From: Oscillospiraceae bacterium | GTDB taxonomy: Bacteria > Bacillota > Clostridia > Oscillospirales > Ruminococcaceae | Length of the DNA stretch: 21,450 nucleotides | NCBI GenBank assembly: GCA_017410745.1 | Contig: JAFPPJ010000394.1 | Location: 1-21,450 of the forward strand | Direction: 5' to 3' | Part shown: positions 1 through 7,710 of the stretch, one piece after another | How the letters are laid out: each line of letters opens with the position of its first letter | Numbering within the stretch: position 1 is the stretch's first letter | Notes under the pieces: generated by a model | Database searches by the model: none | What the model was told of the DNA's origin: nothing | What the model saw: the letters and a program-made list of their open reading frames with translations, nothing else | Translations under genes and position numbers: made by a program

Positions 1-96
1 AAGCTTTGCGGTTGTTAGTATTCTACAATTTTATCATCTTTTTTTGTTTGTTGTGACCTTTTTCTAATTATCTGCCTACTTTTACTTGACACATAC

Positions 97-111
97 GTCG
101 GCACTGCCGAC
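97..111. repeat. Perfect inverted repeat GTCGGC-ACT-GCCGAC upstream of metG
   Basis: A perfect 6-bp inverted repeat with a 3-base centre lies between two copies of TTGACA (86-91 and 113-118), just upstream of the metG -35 box. It could be an operator, the stem of a terminator for an upstream gene, or a short dispersed repeat. The same arms with a different centre occur at 20646-20660. No function can be read from it alone. Confidence 0.6.
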
Positions 112-112
112 C

Positions 113-141
113 TTGACAAGGACATATAATAGTGGTATAAT
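113..141 (+). promoter_or_regulatory. Consensus promoter for metG
   Basis: TTGACA (113-118) and TATAAT (136-141) are both perfect sigma-A type hexamers separated by exactly 17 bases. The expected start is near 148, giving a leader of about 66 bases before the metG ATG. A second TTGACA (86-91) and a second TATAAT (125-130) nearby do not form a correctly spaced pair. The upstream stretch 1-85 is AT-rich with T-runs and holds no gene I can support. Confidence 0.85.
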
Positions 142-151
142 ATATATTGTC

Positions 152-177
152 CCCGTGTATGCTCTCTTGTATACGGG
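152..177 (+). promoter_or_regulatory. Hairpin in the metG leader
   Basis: CCCGTGTA (152-159) can pair with TATACGGG (170-177) in an 8-bp stem with one G-U pair and a ten-base loop. It sits at the start of the transcript and leaves the GGGAGGA ribosome-binding site (201-207) free. No T-box or SAM riboswitch motif was recognised. It may simply stabilise the 5' end. Confidence 0.35.
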
Positions 178-213
178 CACAGAAGACCATATCTATTTCC
201 GGGAGGAATAATC

Positions 214-2145
214 ATGTCAACATTCTATATCACCACACCGATCTATTATCCGTCGGGCAATCCCCATATCGGGCATTGCTATACGACCGTTGCCTGCGAC
301 GTCATCGCACGTTTCAAGAGGATGCAGGGCCATGACGTGATGTTTCTCACAGGTACGGACGAGCACGGAGCAAAGATACAGCAGAAGGCAGAGGCAGAGG
401 GTCTGACCCCTCAGCAGTATGTAGACGGCATAGTTGCAAACTTCAAGCGTCTGTGGGAATTCATGGGCATCAGCTATGACCGCTATGTAAGGACTACCGA
501 CCCCTACCATATAGAGACCGTGCAGAACATATTCCGCAAGCTCTATGACAAGGGCTATATCTATAAGGGCACATACAAGGGCAAGTACTGCGTCCCCTGC
601 GAGAGCTTCTGGACAGAGACACAGCTCGTGGACGGCAAATGTCCCGACTGCGGCAGAGAGGTCAAGGAAGCAGAGGAGGAGGCATATTTCCTCAAGCTGT
701 CCGTTATGACCGACAGGATAATCGACCTGCTGAAGAATACGGACTATCTGCGCCCCGAGTCCCGCGTGAACGAGATGATAAACAACTTCGTCAAGGACGG
801 CCTCGAGGATCTGTGCATATCGAGAACTACCGTAAAGTGGGGCATACCCGTTCCCTTTGACGAGAAGCATACCATATATGTATGGCTCGATGCGCTCATA
901 AACTATATCAGCGCACTGGGCTACGAGAACGATACCTATAACGACTTTGACAAGTACTGGCCGGCTCAGATGCATATGACCGCAAAGGAGATCGTGCGCT
1001 TCCACTCCATCGTGTGGCCCGCTATACTCATGATGCTCGATGTGCCCCTGCCCAAGAGGCTCTACGGCCACGGCTGGATCACCTTCAACGGTGCTAAGAT
1101 GTCCAAGTCCCTGGGCAACGTTATCGACCCGTTCGTGCTCGGTGAGCGCTACGGCGTGGATGCGGTGCGCTATCAGATACTCCGCGACATGCCCTACGGC
1201 TCCGACTCCAACTTCTCCAACGAGATCATGATAAACCGCATAAATACCGACCTTGCAAACGACCTGGGCAACCTCGTTTCCCGTACCGTTGCAATGGCAG
1301 ACAAGTACTTCGGCGGCACTCTGCCCACCGACAGACAGCCCGATGCAGCAGATGACGAGCTCATAGCTATGGCTTCCTCCCTGCGCGACACCGTGGCAGG
1401 CCTTGTGGAAGAGGCTCAGCATTCCCTCGCGCTCGCTGAGATATTCAAGGTCATCTCCCGCGCGAACAAGTACATCGACGAGACTCAGCCGTGGATACTC
1501 GGCAAGGACGACTCCAAGAAGGCTCGCCTTGCATCGGTGCTCTACAACCTGCTCGAGACCATCAGGATAACATCTACCCTCCTGTGTCCCTTCATGCCCT
1601 CCACCATGCCTAAGGTATGGGAGCAGATAGGCACATCCGAGAGCGAATGCACCTATGAGAATGCGGCTAAGTTCGGCGTTCTGCCCGCAGCTGTCACCGT
1701 ACACAAGGGCGGCATCATATTCCCGAGAATAGATGCTGAAAAGGAGATAGACGAGCTCAACGAGATAATAAAGGCAAGCGCACCCAAGACAGAGCCCGAG
1801 ATAGACCTCGTACCCCTGTCCGACCTCATCGGCATAGACGATTTCTTCAAGGCAGACCTGCGCATAGCCAAGATAAAGGAATGTGAAAAGGTCAAGAAAT
1901 CCAAGAAGCTGCTGCGCCTCATACTTGACGACGGCTTCGGCGAGAGGCAGGTAGTATCCGGCATCGCTGCATGGTATACTCCCGAAGACCTCATCGGAAA
2001 GAAGATCATACTCGTGGCCAATCTCCAGCCCGCAAAGCTCTGCGGTGTGGAGTCCAACGGCATGATAGTAGCCGCATCGGTAGGCGAAGAAGCAAAGGTG
2101 CTCTTCGTCGATGACAGCATCCCCTGCGGTGCTAAGCTGTCGTGA
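214..2145 (+). CDS. metG: Methionyl-tRNA synthetase
   Basis: This cytoplasmic enzyme charges tRNA-Met with methionine using ATP. The 643-residue product has the class I HIGH motif at residues 18-21 and KMSKS at 295-299. It also has a zinc knuckle with CxxC pairs at C126/C129 and C143/C146. The C-terminal domain (about 545-643, starting near FFKADLRIAKI) is the EMAP-II/Trbp111-like tRNA-binding domain found in long bacterial MetRS, so this is the full-length dimeric form. The ATG at 214 has an excellent Shine-Dalgarno (GGGAGGA) 6 bases upstream. The stop TGA (2143-2145) overlaps the GTG start of the next gene. Function is secure. Confidence 0.98.
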   Translation: MSTFYITTPIYYPSGNPHIGHCYTTVACDVIARFKRMQGHDVMFLTGTDEHGAKIQQKAEAEGLTPQQYVDGIVANFKRLWEFMGISYDRYVRTTDPYHIETVQNIFRKLYDKGYIYKGTYKGKYCVPCESFWTETQLVDGKCPDCGREVKEAEEEAYFLKLSVMTDRIIDLLKNTDYLRPESRVNEMINNFVKDGLEDLCISRTTVKWGIPVPFDEKHTIYVWLDALINYISALGYENDTYNDFDKYWPAQMHMTAKEIVRFHSIVWPAILMMLDVPLPKRLYGHGWITFNGAKMSKSLGNVIDPFVLGERYGVDAVRYQILRDMPYGSDSNFSNEIMINRINTDLANDLGNLVSRTVAMADKYFGGTLPTDRQPDAADDELIAMASSLRDTVAGLVEEAQHSLALAEIFKVISRANKYIDETQPWILGKDDSKKARLASVLYNLLETIRITSTLLCPFMPSTMPKVWEQIGTSESECTYENAAKFGVLPAAVTVHKGGIIFPRIDAEKEIDELNEIIKASAPKTEPEIDLVPLSDLIGIDDFFKADLRIAKIKECEKVKKSKKLLRLILDDGFGERQVVSGIAAWYTPEDLIGKKIILVANLQPAKLCGVESNGMIVAASVGEEAKVLFVDDSIPCGAKLS

Positions 2146-3278
2146 CAAACAAGAAAGCCAGACGGCTCACCCGTGCCATGACGCTGGCACGGGTCCTGGT
2201 GTTCTTCTCCATGCTCATCGTGCCTGCACTGCTCACGATATTCAGGCCGAAGGAGGACTTCTCGGAGAATCAGAACCGCTACCTTGCGAAATTCCCCGCC
2301 TTCAGCGCTAAGAAGGTCTACAGCGGCAGTTTCACCGACGGAGTGGAGAAATACCTGTCCGACCATTTCATAGGGGCGGACAGATTCGTGAAGGCGCGCA
2401 CCTATGCCGAGCTGATACAGCAGCGCAAGGATGTCAACGATGTGTATATACTGCATGACCGCCTTGTGGAGAAGATACCCGCTCCCGACCCCACTGTCAC
2501 GGAAAAGAACATCGAGAAAGTGAACAGTCTGACCGAGTACGGCAAGCCTGTGTTCCTGATGCTCGCTCCCACCCAGGCGGAGATATACTCATCGGAGCTG
2601 CCCGAGAATGCGCCCAACCCCGATCAGGCGGCGTATATACGGGAGATAATGAAGGGGCTGCACGGCATCACCCCCATAGACATATATTCCGTGCTCCACG
2701 CCAACAGCAGCGACTATATCTATTACCGCACCGACCACCACTGGACGAGCAAGGGAGCATATCTTGCATATCAGGCGGCGGCAAGGATAATGGGCTTTGA
2801 GGCGGTACCGCTCACATCCTATGACTGCTTCCACGCAAGCGACGAGTTCCGCGGCACGTTCTACTCCAAGACCCTGTATGACGGCATAGAGCCCGACCGC
2901 ATCGACATATACTCCCTCTCCGGGCGCAACGAGCCCGCCGTATACATATGGTCGGATCTGTCCGCAGAGCCCGAGGTACACGCGGGCATGTACTTCTATG
3001 AGTACCTTGACCGCAAGGACAAGTACAGCGTATTCTTCGGCAGCAATCAGCCCAAGGTCACCATCAAGACAGGCAGACCCGGCGGCAGGCTGCTGGTATT
3101 CAAGGACAGCTACGCACACTCTATGATACCGTTCTTTACCGAGCATTACAGCGAGATAACCATGCTCGACACAAGATACATACAGTCGGACTACAAGGAA
3201 GCCGCCGACCCCGCAGAATACGACCAGATACTTCTGATGTACAATATCTCCACCTTTATGGACGGGATACGGTTATGA
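2142..3278 (+). CDS. DHHW-family secreted/membrane-anchored SGNH-like protein
   Basis: The 378-residue product has a basic N-terminus and one hydrophobic segment (about 15-36), so most of it should lie outside the membrane. TDHHWTSKGAY carries the DHHW motif (D198, H199, H200, W201), and FKDSY near D322/S323 resembles the second conserved block of AlgX/AlgJ-like SGNH proteins. That family includes O-acetyltransferases acting on exopolysaccharide or wall polymers, usually partnered by an MBOAT membrane protein. No MBOAT gene is in this window, so acetylation is only an inference. Translation starts at GTG in a GTGA overlap with the metG stop, which implies coupling. The pair ends at the terminator at 3388. 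The family call is good; substrate and reaction are unknown. Confidence 0.8.
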   Translation: MTNKKARRLTRAMTLARVLVFFSMLIVPALLTIFRPKEDFSENQNRYLAKFPAFSAKKVYSGSFTDGVEKYLSDHFIGADRFVKARTYAELIQQRKDVNDVYILHDRLVEKIPAPDPTVTEKNIEKVNSLTEYGKPVFLMLAPTQAEIYSSELPENAPNPDQAAYIREIMKGLHGITPIDIYSVLHANSSDYIYYRTDHHWTSKGAYLAYQAAARIMGFEAVPLTSYDCFHASDEFRGTFYSKTLYDGIEPDRIDIYSLSGRNEPAVYIWSDLSAEPEVHAGMYFYEYLDRKDKYSVFFGSNQPKVTIKTGRPGGRLLVFKDSYAHSMIPFFTEHYSEITMLDTRYIQSDYKEAADPAEYDQILLMYNISTFMDGIRL

Positions 3279-3286
3279 TAGAGTTC

Positions 3287-3307
3287 AGGGTATAGGGTCC
3301 AGGGTTT
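3287..3307. repeat. Three tandem heptamers AGGGTNN
   Basis: AGGGTAT, AGGGTCC and AGGGTTT follow one another without a gap, 9 bases after the DHHW stop codon. The block is unlike the surrounding AT-rich DNA. It is a short tandem repeat or part of a dispersed intergenic element; one copy cannot decide. Confidence 0.55.
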
Positions 3308-3387
3308 AGTAACTGATACCCGCTAAGATATCCTCTATTGAATTAATAAAGCCCGGAGCGTCAGAAAGATACCCATATAGAAGTTTT

Positions 3388-3423
3388 GCCGCTGAGCGTG
3401 AAAAAACGCTCAGCGGCATTTTT
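3388..3423 (+). terminator. Intrinsic terminator of the metG-DHHW unit
   Basis: GCCGCTGAGCG (3388-3398) pairs perfectly with CGCTCAGCGGC (3407-3417), an 11-bp stem with an eight-base A-rich loop. ATTTTT follows directly. On the other strand the stem is followed by A residues, so the terminator acts mainly on + strand transcription. Confidence 0.92.
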
Positions 3424-3448
3424 ATTCGGCTGTTATATAAATCAGAAG

Positions 3449-3949
3449 TTATTGATGTTTGCTGTTCTTGTATTCGTTTGATAACTCTTGCAATTTTATG
3501 GTTGCCTCTGTCATGATCGCATTTGTTGTTTCTATATCTCCGTTCTTGTAAGTTATAGTTGATTGGAAATATACTGCATCTGCAACGTTTTCCCAAAAGC
3601 TCTCATCATATTCATCAATGTATTTTTGATAGTCAAGACTCATGATTCTTCGGTATTCCTGTTCCGTTATTTCAAAAATACATTGAGTTGGTTCACCATA
3701 TGTTTTGTTATTATCCGAATATGACAGAAAAAAACTATCATTCTGAGAATAGACCTTCCATTCTATATTTCTGCCATCTTCTCCTCCTGTTTCGTGTATA
3801 TTGATCGAAACAATTTCACTATCGCTTTTTACAGAACTGACAGAATCATTCTTAACATTATCATTAGTAGTATTAGTACACCCTGAAAGAATAATACATG
3901 AAATGAAGGCTAATAGAATTGAAATGATTATTGAAAAACGCATTCTCAT
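3449..3949 (-). CDS. Predicted lipoprotein, unknown function
   Basis: The 166-residue product begins with a basic, strongly hydrophobic signal peptide ending in the lipobox LSGC (residues 21-24). It should therefore be exported, lipidated on C24 and anchored outside the membrane. A polar Asn/Ser/Asp-rich linker follows, then a domain rich in Tyr, Glu and Asp with no motif I recognise. I chose the ATG at 3949 because GGAGGA lies 9 bases upstream and the signal peptide then starts correctly; an in-frame start at 3991 would add 14 residues before it. The DNA is visibly more AT-rich than every neighbouring gene, suggesting acquisition by transfer. It is transcribed toward the metG unit and has its own promoter, so it seems to be a single-gene unit. 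Confidence 0.8.
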   Translation of the reverse strand: MRMRFSIIISILLAFISCIILSGCTNTTNDNVKNDSVSSVKSDSEIVSINIHETGGEDGRNIEWKVYSQNDSFFLSYSDNNKTYGEPTQCIFEITEQEYRRIMSLDYQKYIDEYDESFWENVADAVYFQSTITYKNGDIETTNAIMTEATIKLQELSNEYKNSKHQ

Positions 3950-3990
3950 TACAATTGATCCTCCATAAATCCCGATCTGTCGCAGAAACA

Positions 3991-4019
3991 ATTAGTGCCC
4001 GGCATTAAAGTGAAGTCAA
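3991..4019 (-). promoter_or_regulatory. Probable promoter of the lipoprotein gene
   Basis: On the minus strand TTGACT (4019-4014) and ACTAAT (3996-3991) are separated by 17 bases. The -35 matches 5 of 6 and the -10 matches 4 of 6 consensus bases. The spacer includes one arm of a GCCCGG/CCGGGC inverted repeat (3997-4002 and 4026-4031). Confidence 0.5.
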
Positions 4020-4041
4020 TTTGCTCCGGGCTTTTGTTCGT

Positions 4042-4644
4042 TTATTCATCTGCATTGCGGAACACTTCTATCGCCTGTTTTATCTGGGCATAGGTGTAGC
4101 CGCGGCGGGCGAGGGCGCTCTTCACCTTGTCGGGGGAGTCGAGCTTGTCCGCATATCGGCGGCGTATAAGGTCGAGCAGCTCCTCATCGGTGTCCGTTCC
4201 CGTCAGCACCTCCGCCGATATATCAGCATCTATCCCCCGCCTGTACAGCTCCTGCTTTATGCGGTATACACCGTAGTGACGGTTCTTCGACATATCGTTC
4301 ACCAGATACTCCGCATACGCCCGGTCATCGAGCACGCCCTCATCCTCAAGACGGGAGCATACCGCATCAGCCACGGGCTTCTTGTACTTGGTGCAGAGCT
4401 TGTCGAACAGCTCCTTGCGGGAGCGCAGGCGGTAGTCGAGCAGATACAGTGCCCATTCCATACAGCGGCGGCGCTCATTGTCCGCAATGGCGCCGCGCAG
4501 TTCATCCGCCGTGATGGTCATCCCCTTTTTAAGGTGATGCTCAGCGGCGATGTCGGTATTTATGTATATCTTTGCACTGCCCCGCCCCGTCACCGTCATG
4601 CACAGGGTCTTGCCCTTGTACGGTGATATGTCGGTTATGATCAT
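4042..4644 (-). CDS. recX: Regulatory protein RecX
   Basis: RecX binds RecA filaments and modulates their growth in recombination and the SOS response. The 200-residue protein has a variable N-terminal part, then the RecX repeats of three-helix units, seen in ALYLLDYRLRSRKELFDKL, in DDRAYAEYLVNDM, and in RGIDADISAEVL to ARRGYTYAQIKQAIE at the C-terminus. The ATG (4644-4642) overlaps the recA stop as ATGA, so translation is coupled and stoichiometry is tied to RecA, as is common in bacteria. The stop TAA is at 4044-4042. No terminator with a clear U-run follows; the 40-odd bases beyond hold the lipoprotein promoter. The assignment rests on both sequence and position. Confidence 0.93.
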   Translation of the reverse strand: MIITDISPYKGKTLCMTVTGRGSAKIYINTDIAAEHHLKKGMTITADELRGAIADNERRRCMEWALYLLDYRLRSRKELFDKLCTKYKKPVADAVCSRLEDEGVLDDRAYAEYLVNDMSKNRHYGVYRIKQELYRRGIDADISAEVLTGTDTDEELLDLIRRRYADKLDSPDKVKSALARRGYTYAQIKQAIEVFRNADE

Positions 4645-5828
4645 GTGGGGTCAAATGCCTCGTAGTCGTCGTCCGCCTCTATGTCGATGTTCACGGCACT
4701 CACGGGAGTCTCTGCAGCGTCCGTACCGCCGTCGTCTATGGCGGATACTATGTCCTCGCCGTCCTCGTTGTCATCGGCTGCAGCCTGTATCTCGAGCATC
4801 TTGTCGCGGTTCTCCGACAGCTTGCGCTCTATCTCTGCCATTACCTCGGGATTTGCGCGCAGATAGTCCTTGGTCTTCTCACGTCCCTGGCCTATCTTGT
4901 TGTCATTGTAGCTGAACCATGCGCCCGACTTGTGGATGATATCGAGCTCCTCCGCCATGTCGAGCACCTCGCCGATGCGGTCGATGCCCTTGCCGAAGAG
5001 CAGGTCTACCTCGGTCTGCTTGAAGGGAGGCGATACCTTGTTCTTTACCACCTTGATCTTCATCTTGTTGCCGATAACACCGTCGGTGTTCTTTATGACC
5101 TCGCCCTTGCGCACGTCAAGACGCACGGATGCATAGAACTTGAGGGCACGTCCGCCGGGTGTGGTCTCGGGATTGCCGTATACTATGCCGACCTTTTCGC
5201 GTATCTGGTTGATGAATATAGCCACGCAGTTGGTCTTGGATATTACGGATGTGAGCTTTCTCATAGCCTGTGACATGAGCCTTGCGAGCTGTCCCACATG
5301 GGAGTCGCCCATCATGCCGTCTATCTCCGCCTTGGTGACCATCGCAGCCACCGAGTCGAGTACGATAAGGTCGATAGCGCCGGAGCGGACGAGCTCCTCT
5401 GCTATCTCAAGCGCCTGCTCACCGCTGTCGGGCTGGGATACGAGCAGGTCGTCGATATTCACGCCGAGGGACTTTGCATATACAGGGTCGAGGGCGTGCT
5501 CTACATCTATGAACGCAACCTCGCCGCCGAGCTTCTGTGCCTCTGCTACGCAGTGGAGCGCAACGGTAGTCTTACCGGAGCTCTCGGGGCCGTATATCTC
5601 GACTATCCTTCCTCTGGGCAGACCGCCTACTCCGAGTGCAAGGTCGAGAGTGAGCGAGCCTGTGGGTATTACCTCCACGTTCATCGCGGGAGCCTCGCCC
5701 AGCTTCATTACAGCACCCTTGCCGTACTGCTTCTCTATATGTGCTATGGCAGCCTTGAGCGCCTTCTTCTTGTCCTCCTGGTCTACTACCTTGACAGGGG
5801 CGGGCTTGCTTTTCTTCTTGTCAGCCAT
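4641..5828 (-). CDS. recA: Recombinase RecA
   Basis: RecA forms ATP-dependent filaments on single-stranded DNA, drives strand exchange and triggers LexA self-cleavage. Visible signatures are Walker A GPESSGKTT (80-88), the catalytic glutamate in FIDVEHALDP (E110), Walker B LIVLDS (D158), FINQIREK near 206-213 and the L2 loop NPETTPGGRALK (219-230). At 395 residues it is longer than E. coli RecA because of an extended, very acidic C-terminal tail from about 340. The ATG at 5828 has AAAGGAAG 9 bases upstream. recX follows with an ATGA overlap. A promoter is visible at 5883-5891, but I see no clear LexA box (neither Gram-positive GAAC-N4-GTTC nor CTG-N10-CAG) in the 100 bp upstream. Confidence 0.99.
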   Translation of the reverse strand: MADKKKSKPAPVKVVDQEDKKKALKAAIAHIEKQYGKGAVMKLGEAPAMNVEVIPTGSLTLDLALGVGGLPRGRIVEIYGPESSGKTTVALHCVAEAQKLGGEVAFIDVEHALDPVYAKSLGVNIDDLLVSQPDSGEQALEIAEELVRSGAIDLIVLDSVAAMVTKAEIDGMMGDSHVGQLARLMSQAMRKLTSVISKTNCVAIFINQIREKVGIVYGNPETTPGGRALKFYASVRLDVRKGEVIKNTDGVIGNKMKIKVVKNKVSPPFKQTEVDLLFGKGIDRIGEVLDMAEELDIIHKSGAWFSYNDNKIGQGREKTKDYLRANPEVMAEIERKLSENRDKMLEIQAAADDNEDGEDIVSAIDDGGTDAAETPVSAVNIDIEADDDYEAFDPT

Positions 5829-5882
5829 TTTTAAAAACTTCCTTTCCTTCTGATGTCCGGGTCATATCTATGTTCTATATAT

Positions 5883-5891
5883 ATTATACCA
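5883..5891 (-). promoter_or_regulatory. Extended -10 promoter of recA-recX
   Basis: The minus strand reads TGG-TATAAT, a perfect -10 with the TGn extension, about 55 bases before the recA ATG. No good -35 lies at 16-18 bases, which fits extended -10 promoters. The sequence GTGGTATAATATATA is nearly the same as at the metG promoter. Confidence 0.7.
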
Positions 5892-5928
5892 CATACATAT
5901 GGGAATTATTTACACAATAAAAAAATTT

Positions 5929-6306
5929 TTACGGTTTGTCGTCCCCGCCGTTCCTGTCATAGTCGTCAAGGCCGAGATAGTGCTCGGCGAGATGTGCTGC
6001 CCGCTCCCTGTGCCTGCGGTATGCGGTCTGCACCTCCGGAAGGGATGAGTACATCTCCTCAAGGTCGGCAAGCATCTTGTCATAGCCCTCCTGGTCGAGG
6101 GTGTAGGTCTTGGACTGTACCTCCGACTTCTCAAGGCAGTTCCTGCCGTGCCATGTGCAGCACTCCATGCTCTTGCCTTCGTCAGTCTTGTGAGGTATCA
6201 CCTTGAAATTGAAATCCCTGTCCTCCGCACTTCCCGCGAATGTGCCCATCTTGCTGAACACAAAGAACTTAGGTATCTCAAACAGCTTTGATGCCGAAGA
6301 TCCCAT
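5929..6306 (-). CDS. Hypothetical protein, 125 residues
   Basis: I do not recognise this family. The protein is soluble-looking, with no signal peptide or membrane segment. A β-rich N-terminal half contains a small Cys/His cluster, CCTWHGRNC (C49, C50, H53, C57), that could bind metal but is incomplete as a classical zinc finger. Residues about 65-112 look helical (DQEGYDKMLADLEEMYSSL, then an Arg/His-rich helix). The acidic C-terminus ends DDYDRNGGDDKP. Codon use matches the neighbours, so it is probably a real native gene. The ATG at 6306 has only a weak GAAGTGAAG ribosome site. It lies between pepV and recA on the same strand, with a TATAAT of its own at 6352-6357 and the recA promoter beyond its stop. 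Confidence 0.7.
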   Translation of the reverse strand: MGSSASKLFEIPKFFVFSKMGTFAGSAEDRDFNFKVIPHKTDEGKSMECCTWHGRNCLEKSEVQSKTYTLDQEGYDKMLADLEEMYSSLPEVQTAYRRHRERAAHLAEHYLGLDDYDRNGGDDKP

Positions 6307-6351
6307 TGCTTCACTTCTTTCGCTCCTGCTTTGCAGGATCTGCTGCGCAGG

Positions 6352-6357
6352 ATTATA
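6352..6357 (-). promoter_or_regulatory. Possible -10 box for the 125-residue gene
   Basis: TATAAT on the minus strand, 46 bases before the ATG at 6306 and inside the 81-base gap after pepV. No good -35 is present at 17 bases. The gap also has a small CCTGC-TTT-GCAGG hairpin (6325-6337) in the leader and a 12-base palindrome ATGTATATACAT (6377-6388) across the pepV stop. Confidence 0.4.
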
Positions 6358-6387
6358 CTATATGTAGATATTTCTTATGTATATACA

Positions 6388-7710
6388 TCAGGTACACAGG
6401 CGAAGTATAGTCTCGGCGTATATGATGATATCCTTTCTGAGCTCATCTATGCCGATAAATTCATCCGCACCGTGCATATGATTGTCATTGCCCTTCCACT
6501 CGGCGCCGAATGCCACGCCGTTGTCGGTGTCATGCACATATGTGCCGCCGCCGATGGACAGGCACTCGCCCTTGTCGCCGGTCACATCCTCGTATACCTC
6601 GAGCAAAGCGCGGACGAAATCGCTGTCCTTGTCCACATAATGAGGCTCCGAATGCATCACCTCACTGCCGCCGGTGATGTCCTCAAGCCTTGATACGATA
6701 TCTGAGCTGTGTCTGTCGAGCGGGAAGCGTATATCGCACATATACTGTGCCTTGCCCTCTGCGGTCTTTGCGATGCTGAGCACGCAGGTGAGCGCACCCG
6801 ACTCCTCATCGCTGCACGCGATGCCGAGCGATGAGCCGTCTGTCTCACCGAAGGGGAACAGCGAGGATATCCGTTTTGCCTCCTCAAATCGGGGAGCAAG
6901 TGCCGCGAGCAGCGCTGTCAGCGCATTCCTGCCCTGTGCGGGAGTGGATGCGTGTGCGCCTATGCCGCAGGCGGTTATACGCATTGTATTATTTTCGAGG
7001 TTTTCTACAGAAAATTTAATCCCGTCATATTCGGGAAGATCCATCTCTGCTGCGGGAACTATCGCCTCCGCACGCTCGGGCACAGCATTCACCACGCTGC
7101 CGCCCGTGATGGATATTATCTCTCCGAGAGGATATTCCATGCCAAAACGGATCATTCCCTTTTCGCCGTTTATCACGGGGAACTCGCCGTCCGGGGTGAA
7201 CAGCATGGGCGGGAACTTCTCCTTTGTCAGATAATACTCCATATCCTCGGAGCCGTTCTCCTCATTGCTGCCGAGTATCAGTCTTGCATTCCTCCTGAGC
7301 GGTATGCCAAGCTCCTTAACGATGCGCATAGCAGTTATGACCGCAGCCGCAGGCCCCTTGTCGTCTATCGCGCCCCTGCCGTATATCCTGCCGTCGCGTA
7401 TATCCGCCTCAAAGGGGGGCGTTTGCCACTCCTGCCCCTCCACGGGAACTACATCGAGATGGCAGAGTATGCCAAGCTCCGGCTCTCTCTCGTCAAACTG
7501 CGCCGTCACAGCGTAGTTGTCGAAGTTATGCACCACAAATTCCTCGGACAGCTCCTCCTCAGCAAATTCGAGCACCCTTGCACAGTCCTCGCCGAAGGGC
7601 ATACCGTCCTGCTTCTCTCCCATTATGCTCGGGAAGGATATCAGCTCTGACAGCAGTATCACTGCCGAATCGAGATATTCCTCCGCAAGCTCCTCTATAC
7701 GCTCATGCAT
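6388..7710 (-). CDS. pepV: M20 family dipeptidase, PepV-like
   Basis: This is a metal-dependent cytoplasmic dipeptidase that would release amino acids from dipeptides, and perhaps from recycled wall peptides. The 440-residue product shows CHLDVVP with metal ligands H84 and D86, GAIDDKG with bridging D117, GSNEENGSED with catalytic/metal Glu at 150-151, TPDGEFP (D174) and a C-terminal HMHGADEF histidine (H413). These occur in PepV order, and the length is close to the 470-residue lactococcal enzyme. The central lid domain includes GIGAHASTPAQGRNA, a dimerisation/substrate motif of M20 enzymes. It starts at ATG 7710 behind GAGGAAAAGG. Only 78 bp without a terminator separate it from divIB, so it is probably the last gene of the dcw operon. 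Exact substrate is unknown. Confidence 0.9.
   Translation of the reverse strand: MHERIEELAEEYLDSAVILLSELISFPSIMGEKQDGMPFGEDCARVLEFAEEELSEEFVVHNFDNYAVTAQFDEREPELGILCHLDVVPVEGQEWQTPPFEADIRDGRIYGRGAIDDKGPAAAVITAMRIVKELGIPLRRNARLILGSNEENGSEDMEYYLTKEKFPPMLFTPDGEFPVINGEKGMIRFGMEYPLGEIISITGGSVVNAVPERAEAIVPAAEMDLPEYDGIKFSVENLENNTMRITACGIGAHASTPAQGRNALTALLAALAPRFEEAKRISSLFPFGETDGSSLGIACSDEESGALTCVLSIAKTAEGKAQYMCDIRFPLDRHSSDIVSRLEDITGGSEVMHSEPHYVDKDSDFVRALLEVYEDVTGDKGECLSIGGGTYVHDTDNGVAFGAEWKGNDNHMHGADEFIGIDELRKDIIIYAETILRLCT

Larger units (their letters stand above)
3348..4034. repeat. 12-bp inverted repeat flanking the lipoprotein gene
   Basis: AAAGCCCGGAGC at 3348-3359 recurs inverted as GCTCCGGGCTTT at 4023-4034. 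The two copies bracket the terminator and the AT-rich lipoprotein gene. No transposase, direct target duplication or longer terminal repeat is visible, so this may be chance or a remnant of an insertion. Confidence 0.4.

Noticed and set aside
142..213. T-box or SAM riboswitch in the metG leader
   Set aside because: The leader is only about 66 bases and lacks the T-box sequence and a terminator/antiterminator pair.
217..2148. 643-residue open frame antisense to the whole of metG
   Set aside because: It mirrors metG codon for codon, has no recognisable domain or ribosome site, and metG is certain. Biased codon use leaves the opposite frame free of stops. The same holds for the 699-residue frame at 12302-14401 opposite murEF.
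3997..4031. GCCCGG/CCGGGC dyad as a recX terminator
   Set aside because: The loop is 23 bases, the stem only 6 bp, and no U-run follows on the minus strand; it overlaps the lipoprotein promoter instead.
5829..5928. SOS/LexA box upstream of recA
   Set aside because: A GTTC/GAAC half-site occurs near 5871 but its partner half-site at the right spacing is missing.
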